DNA from: an uncultured Prevotellaceae bacterium
GTDB lineage: Bacteria > Bacteroidota > Bacteroidia > Bacteroidales > Bacteroidaceae
DNA: 59,252 nt
Direction: 5' to 3'
Assembly (NCBI GenBank): GCA_946404865.1
Contig: CAMJFC010000011.1
Coordinates: 1 to 59,252 of the forward strand
Positions within the stretch are counted from its first letter, which is position 1. Each line of letters begins with the position of its first letter. Below are positions 56,978-59,252 of the stretch, piece by piece. The position numbers were made by a program, and so were the translations under genes. The notes under the pieces were generated by a model, which made no database searches, was not told where the DNA came from, and saw only the letters and a program-made list of their open reading frames with translations.

Positions 56978-57277
56978 CTAAAACGCTGCAGCATATTTTT
57001 GCTTGATGATCTTCAGCCTGTCCGACAGACTCTTTTTCTGTCGGGCAACAGACATATTGTAACGAGTCTGCATATTGATAAGCAGTTCTGGGTTAATGCC
57101 CAAAGTAGCCTCCACCATCAAAGCAAAGTCTGTCGTCACCGGACGTTTGCCATTAAGTACCTCATTTAGTTGAGTATAGGGTATTGACAACACCTCTGAA
57201 AATTTCTTTTGAGAAATGCCTCTTGCTTGAAGTTCTTCCTTCAATACGTCTCCCGGATGTGTAGTCGTTCTGTTCAT
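56978..57277 (-). CDS. higA: HigA-type antitoxin, XRE helix-turn-helix
   Basis: A 99-residue protein beginning TTHPGDVLKEELQARGISQ, the standard HigA start, with the helix-turn-helix QKKFSEVLSIPYTQLNEVLNGKR in parts. HigA binds its own promoter and neutralises the HigB ribonuclease. The gene follows higB after 9 bases, the toxin-first order typical of higBA. The C-terminal tail (SVARQKKSLSDRLKIIKQ) is basic. Confidence 0.93.
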   Translation of the reverse strand: MNRTTTHPGDVLKEELQARGISQKKFSEVLSIPYTQLNEVLNGKRPVTTDFALMVEATLGINPELLINMQTRYNMSVARQKKSLSDRLKIIKQKYAAAF

Positions 57278-57286
57278 CTTTAAAAT

Positions 57287-57595
57287 TTATTGATAGTGGT
57301 TTGTAATATCGGTTACTGTACAGATAGTGACAACTGGTTCTGCCGCTTCTTGCCTTATTTTAAACACCAAACGATAGTGATAGTCTATACGGATAGAATA
57401 GTAGCCATTATCCAATGCCTCGAAATTGAGAGAATTGAATGCAAATAAGTCTTCAATACGGGTTGCTGCCAGCAGCGTATCGATGCGCTTTTGGTATTTT
57501 GAGACGACAGGTTTTTGAAATCGATATTTCTTATTCCTACATTGTCCGTCATTATAGAGTTCTTCAAGATACTCTTTCTCGTATTCTATGACCAT
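57287..57595 (-). CDS. higB: HigB/RelE-family toxin
   Basis: A 102-residue protein of the ParE/RelE fold. It includes LLAATRIEDLFAFNSLNFEAL, YSIRIDYHYRLVFKI and the final strand VTICTVTDITNHYQ. HigB toxins are ribosome-dependent mRNA nucleases; the basic residues of the active surface (Arg in SIRIDYHYRL) are present. It is first in the operon behind an ideal promoter. Confidence 0.92.
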   Translation of the reverse strand: MVIEYEKEYLEELYNDGQCRNKKYRFQKPVVSKYQKRIDTLLAATRIEDLFAFNSLNFEALDNGYYSIRIDYHYRLVFKIRQEAAEPVVTICTVTDITNHYQ

Positions 57596-57615
57596 GCTTG
57601 CCCTTTATTTGCGTG

Positions 57616-57647
57616 CAAAGATAAAAAATAGTTTTATAATTCACAAA
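57616..57647 (-). promoter_or_regulatory. higBA promoter
   Basis: On the minus strand TTTG (57644-57647) and TATCTTTG (57616-57623) are 20 bases apart. The leader to the higB ATG is about 20 bases. Confidence 0.7.
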
Positions 57648-57764
57648 TTTAGTGAAGTTTTTTTGTTGTTCCTATCATAGAATAGAATATGATGACGAGG
57701 GTGACTGAGGGACACGCAGCAGCACAGCGTGCCAAGACACCAAAAAGAGCATATTATCTATTAG

Positions 57765-57968
57765 GTAACTACTCAGCTCCTCACTTCAGAAGACTTTTTC
57801 AGGAAAGAAATTAGTATAATTATTATAATTTCACCCAGAAAATAAGAATTTCAGGAATAATTATTCAAATTATAATGATTTCTTTCCTAAAAATGCCGCA
57901 AAAGAGCACTTACTGAGTAGTCACTGAGTGGTGTAACTACTCATGCACCAGGGGTACTGAGTTGTTAC
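57765..57968. repeat. MITE-like nested palindrome with GTAACTACTCAG ends
   Basis: GTAACTACTCAG (57765-57776) is inverted at 57913-57924 (CTGAGTAGTCAC, one mismatch). Inside, the 21-base arm at 57801-57821 (AGGAAAGAAATTAGTATAATT) pairs with 57868-57888 at 19 positions. A second hairpin, GTAACTACTCA (57933-57943) with TGAGTTGTTAC (57958-57968), follows. No open reading frame lies within. Confidence 0.75.
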
Positions 57969-58003
57969 TCTATTAGTGAGATTTGTGAATATCACCTAAA
58001 AAT

Positions 58004-58645
58004 TTATCTTCTAATCGTTCCTTTTCCATAACATCCTCGGCATGTCCCCCTTCCATTGCATACGGGACAATCCAATAATGTTCCGTTACCTCTATATTCT
58101 CCTCTTCCAGCACACCCTGTACACTTTCCGGTTCCATGGCAACTGGGACATGTTAGGTCTCCTGAATTGTTACTGCCATTTGGACTTGTATTGTAATTTG
58201 GAAGATTTCCTCCATAATAATCTCCTCCATTATAGGAGCCACTTCCATTATTTGTTGAGGGTGTACTTGTATAGAAAGTATATACAATCATTCCATTACT
58301 ATTATATCTTTCCATTAGTTGGTCTTTGTCACCAGGTAAAAAGAATGAAAATCGGCGGTCTTCATTAGCCAAATACTCATCTAAATCGCCATCCATTCCT
58401 CTATAAGAAAGACTATACCTATTTCCTAACCGGTTTATAGAAACAGGATCTCCATCCTCAAAAACAACAGTGATTTCTTTTATAGGTGTTCCGCTCGTTG
58501 CGCCGTTAGGGAACAAACACTTATCGCCATAATAAGTAATTACTTTTCTTCCAGCCCATCGATAAGCACCACCTAAAAATTGTGCATGAGAAGGTAAAAC
58601 AAATAATAAAAACATAGCCATAATGGCTTTTACACTTTTTTTCAT
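58004..58645 (-). CDS. Secreted protein with C-terminal DnaJ-like CxxCxGxG motifs
   Basis: A 213-residue protein. The start at 58645 gives a type I signal peptide (MKKSVKAIMAMFLLFVL...SHAQ); an ATG at 58681 adds an unlikely leader. A beta-rich domain (about 24-125) is followed by a Ser/Asn/Gly/Tyr-rich linker and four CxxCxGxG-type motifs (CPSCHGTG, CTGCAGRG, CPVCNGRG, CRGCYGKG), as in the DnaJ zinc-binding region. No J domain is present. In the periplasm it could bind zinc and unfolded proteins, but this is not shown. The DNA is more AT-rich than neighbouring genes. Confidence 0.8.
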   Translation of the reverse strand: MKKSVKAIMAMFLLFVLPSHAQFLGGAYRWAGRKVITYYGDKCLFPNGATSGTPIKEITVVFEDGDPVSINRLGNRYSLSYRGMDGDLDEYLANEDRRFSFFLPGDKDQLMERYNSNGMIVYTFYTSTPSTNNGSGSYNGGDYYGGNLPNYNTSPNGSNNSGDLTCPSCHGTGKCTGCAGRGEYRGNGTLLDCPVCNGRGTCRGCYGKGTIRR

Positions 58646-58689
58646 ATATTCAAAAAATAAATTAAAGGCGCAACCATCCATGCTTATTT

Positions 58690-58809
58690 AAAACTCTGGT
58701 TACCGCCAAGTGACCATGCACACAAACAAGCACAAACAGTCCACGCCTATAGAGCGTGAACTTCTGACTGCTTGCTCTCGTGTGCAAATATTGGCGGTAT
58801 TCGAGTTTT
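58690..58809. repeat. Nested 120-base hairpin element
   Basis: Four stems nest in order: AAAACTC/GAGTTTT (58690-58696, 58803-58809), TACCGCCAA/TTGGCGGTA (58701-58709, 58791-58799), TGCACAC/GTGTGCA (58717-58723, 58780-58786) and CACGC/GCGTG (58742-58746, 58754-58758). It may be a structured RNA or the relic of a mobile element. Confidence 0.65.
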
Positions 58810-58897
58810 GAGAACAAGAGCTGAAAGCTCAAATCTTAAGTATAAGTACGAACAGAAACGCTATTCTGTAAGTTAATAGTAATGTGTAGTCATCCTT

Positions 58898-58963
58898 ATT
58901 CGCTCAGGCGGATCTGTAATCCTTTTGCTCTTTGCGGTCGGATTGCAAATCCGCCCGAACGAA
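58898..58963. repeat. GGCGGAT inverted repeat
   Basis: CAGGCGGATCTGTAATCC on the left pairs with GGATTGCAAATCCGCCCG on the right with a few mismatches, separated by about 17 bases. The word set resembles a palindromic intergenic element. Confidence 0.6.
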
Positions 58964-59010
58964 GAGGAATCGCGAGAGATTACGAATTCGTGAAATTCGT
59001 TGTAAAAATA

Positions 59011-59252
59011 TTAATCGCTCAGTTTCGCCTTAATCATCTCGCGGTTCAGGCGGGCGATGTTGGCGATGGTCTCGTTCTTCGGGCACACAGCCTCGCAGGC
59101 GCGGGTGTTGGTGCAGTTGCCAAAGCCGAGCTCGTCCATCTTGGCAATCATGTTCTTCACACGACGGGCAGCCTCTACCCTACCCTGCGGCAGCAGAGCG
59201 AGCTGGCTGACCTTCGACGACACGAAGAGCATGGCAGAGCCGTTCTTACAAG
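59011..59252 (-). CDS. sdhB: Succinate dehydrogenase/fumarate reductase iron-sulfur subunit, C-terminal part
   Basis: The last 80 codons of the gene; the N-terminal part lies beyond the window edge. [20 protein letters not shown] and [17 protein letters not shown] carry cysteine ligands of the C-terminal Fe-S clusters, and the end [17 protein letters not shown] is typical of the Bacteroidales SdhB/FrdB. The subunit passes electrons between the flavoprotein and the quinone-reactive membrane subunit. The flavoprotein and cytochrome b genes should lie upstream, to the right of the window. frdB is an equally valid name. Confidence 0.93.
   Translation of the reverse strand, partial: CKNGSAMLFVSSKVSQLALLPQGRVEAARRVKNMIAKMDELGFGNCTNTRACEAVCPKNETIANIARLNREMIKAKLSD

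Larger units (their letters stand above)
57596..58003. other. 408-bp intergenic region holding the higBA promoter and a MITE-like palindrome
   Basis: It contains the higBA promoter next to higB and a nested inverted-repeat element at 57765-57968. No protein gene was found. Confidence 0.7.
58646..59010. other. 365-bp intergenic region with two folded elements
   Basis: It holds a nested hairpin at 58690-58809 and an inverted repeat at 58898-58963. No protein gene was seen. Confidence 0.65.

Overview
The window looks like chromosomal DNA of a saccharolytic Bacteroidales bacterium, most likely Prevotella or a close relative. The reasons are two SusC/SusD systems, a hybrid two-component (HTCS) regulator, TAnnTTTG promoter elements with an upstream TTTG about 20 bases away, an S46 dipeptidyl peptidase, DUF4271, and the gene order metK-DUF4271-hemD-rnpA-yidD-tyrS. 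No integrase, transposase, prophage or CRISPR array was found. Species cannot be assigned from the sequence alone.

Layout. 1-13,380: a complete fructan utilisation locus on the + strand. It holds the 3' part of a fructose-type HTCS sensor, SusC, SusD, a surface glycan-binding lipoprotein, a GH32 fructanase, an MFS sugar permease and a PfkB fructokinase. 13,421-15,822: a 10 x 10 bp tandem array, a stand-alone LytTR regulator overlapping a one-TM membrane protein, and two small lipoproteins. 16,169-20,425: two adjacent domain-fusion genes (rhodanese + metallo-beta-lactamase lipoprotein; Nudix + HAD) and an AAA ATPase. 20,678-25,854: tRNA-Gln and the housekeeping operon metK-DUF4271-hemD-rnpA-yidD-tyrS. 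26,498-30,235: two lipoproteins and DPP7. 30,364-37,287: minus-strand genes for a flippase, SpmAB fusion, FabG, GH105, YbeY, CoaD and RuvB. 37,423: a CAU tRNA.

37,618-49,452: a second glycan locus related to the starch (Sus) system. A SusR-like regulator is divergent from SusC, SusD, a four-repeat SusE/F-like binding lipoprotein, a clan GH-D (GH27-like) lipoprotein and a SusB-type GH97 alpha-glucosidase. No GH13 alpha-amylase is present, so the natural substrate may be an alpha-glucan other than plain starch. 49,713-59,252: a GNAT-like protein, ParE, an S41 protease, an SGNH hydrolase, NhaC, a HigBA toxin-antitoxin pair, a secreted protein with DnaJ-like CxxCxGxG motifs, and the C-terminus of the succinate dehydrogenase/fumarate reductase iron-sulfur subunit.

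The most unusual layer is between the genes. A modular family of dispersed repeats recurs at many junctions: a GC palindrome with core GGACGCGGC/GCCGCGTCC, a C/T-rich module with units such as CAAACTCC and CTTCACTCC, and TTTACTY-type runs. One copy lies inside the HTCS reading frame and encodes an interdomain linker; another encodes the CoaD tail. Two MITE-like palindromes lie near the right end. Other points to check are the HTCS that lacks a kinase ATP-binding domain, the LytTR/phosphodiester-glycosidase-like pair, and shared operator-like words in the fructan promoters.
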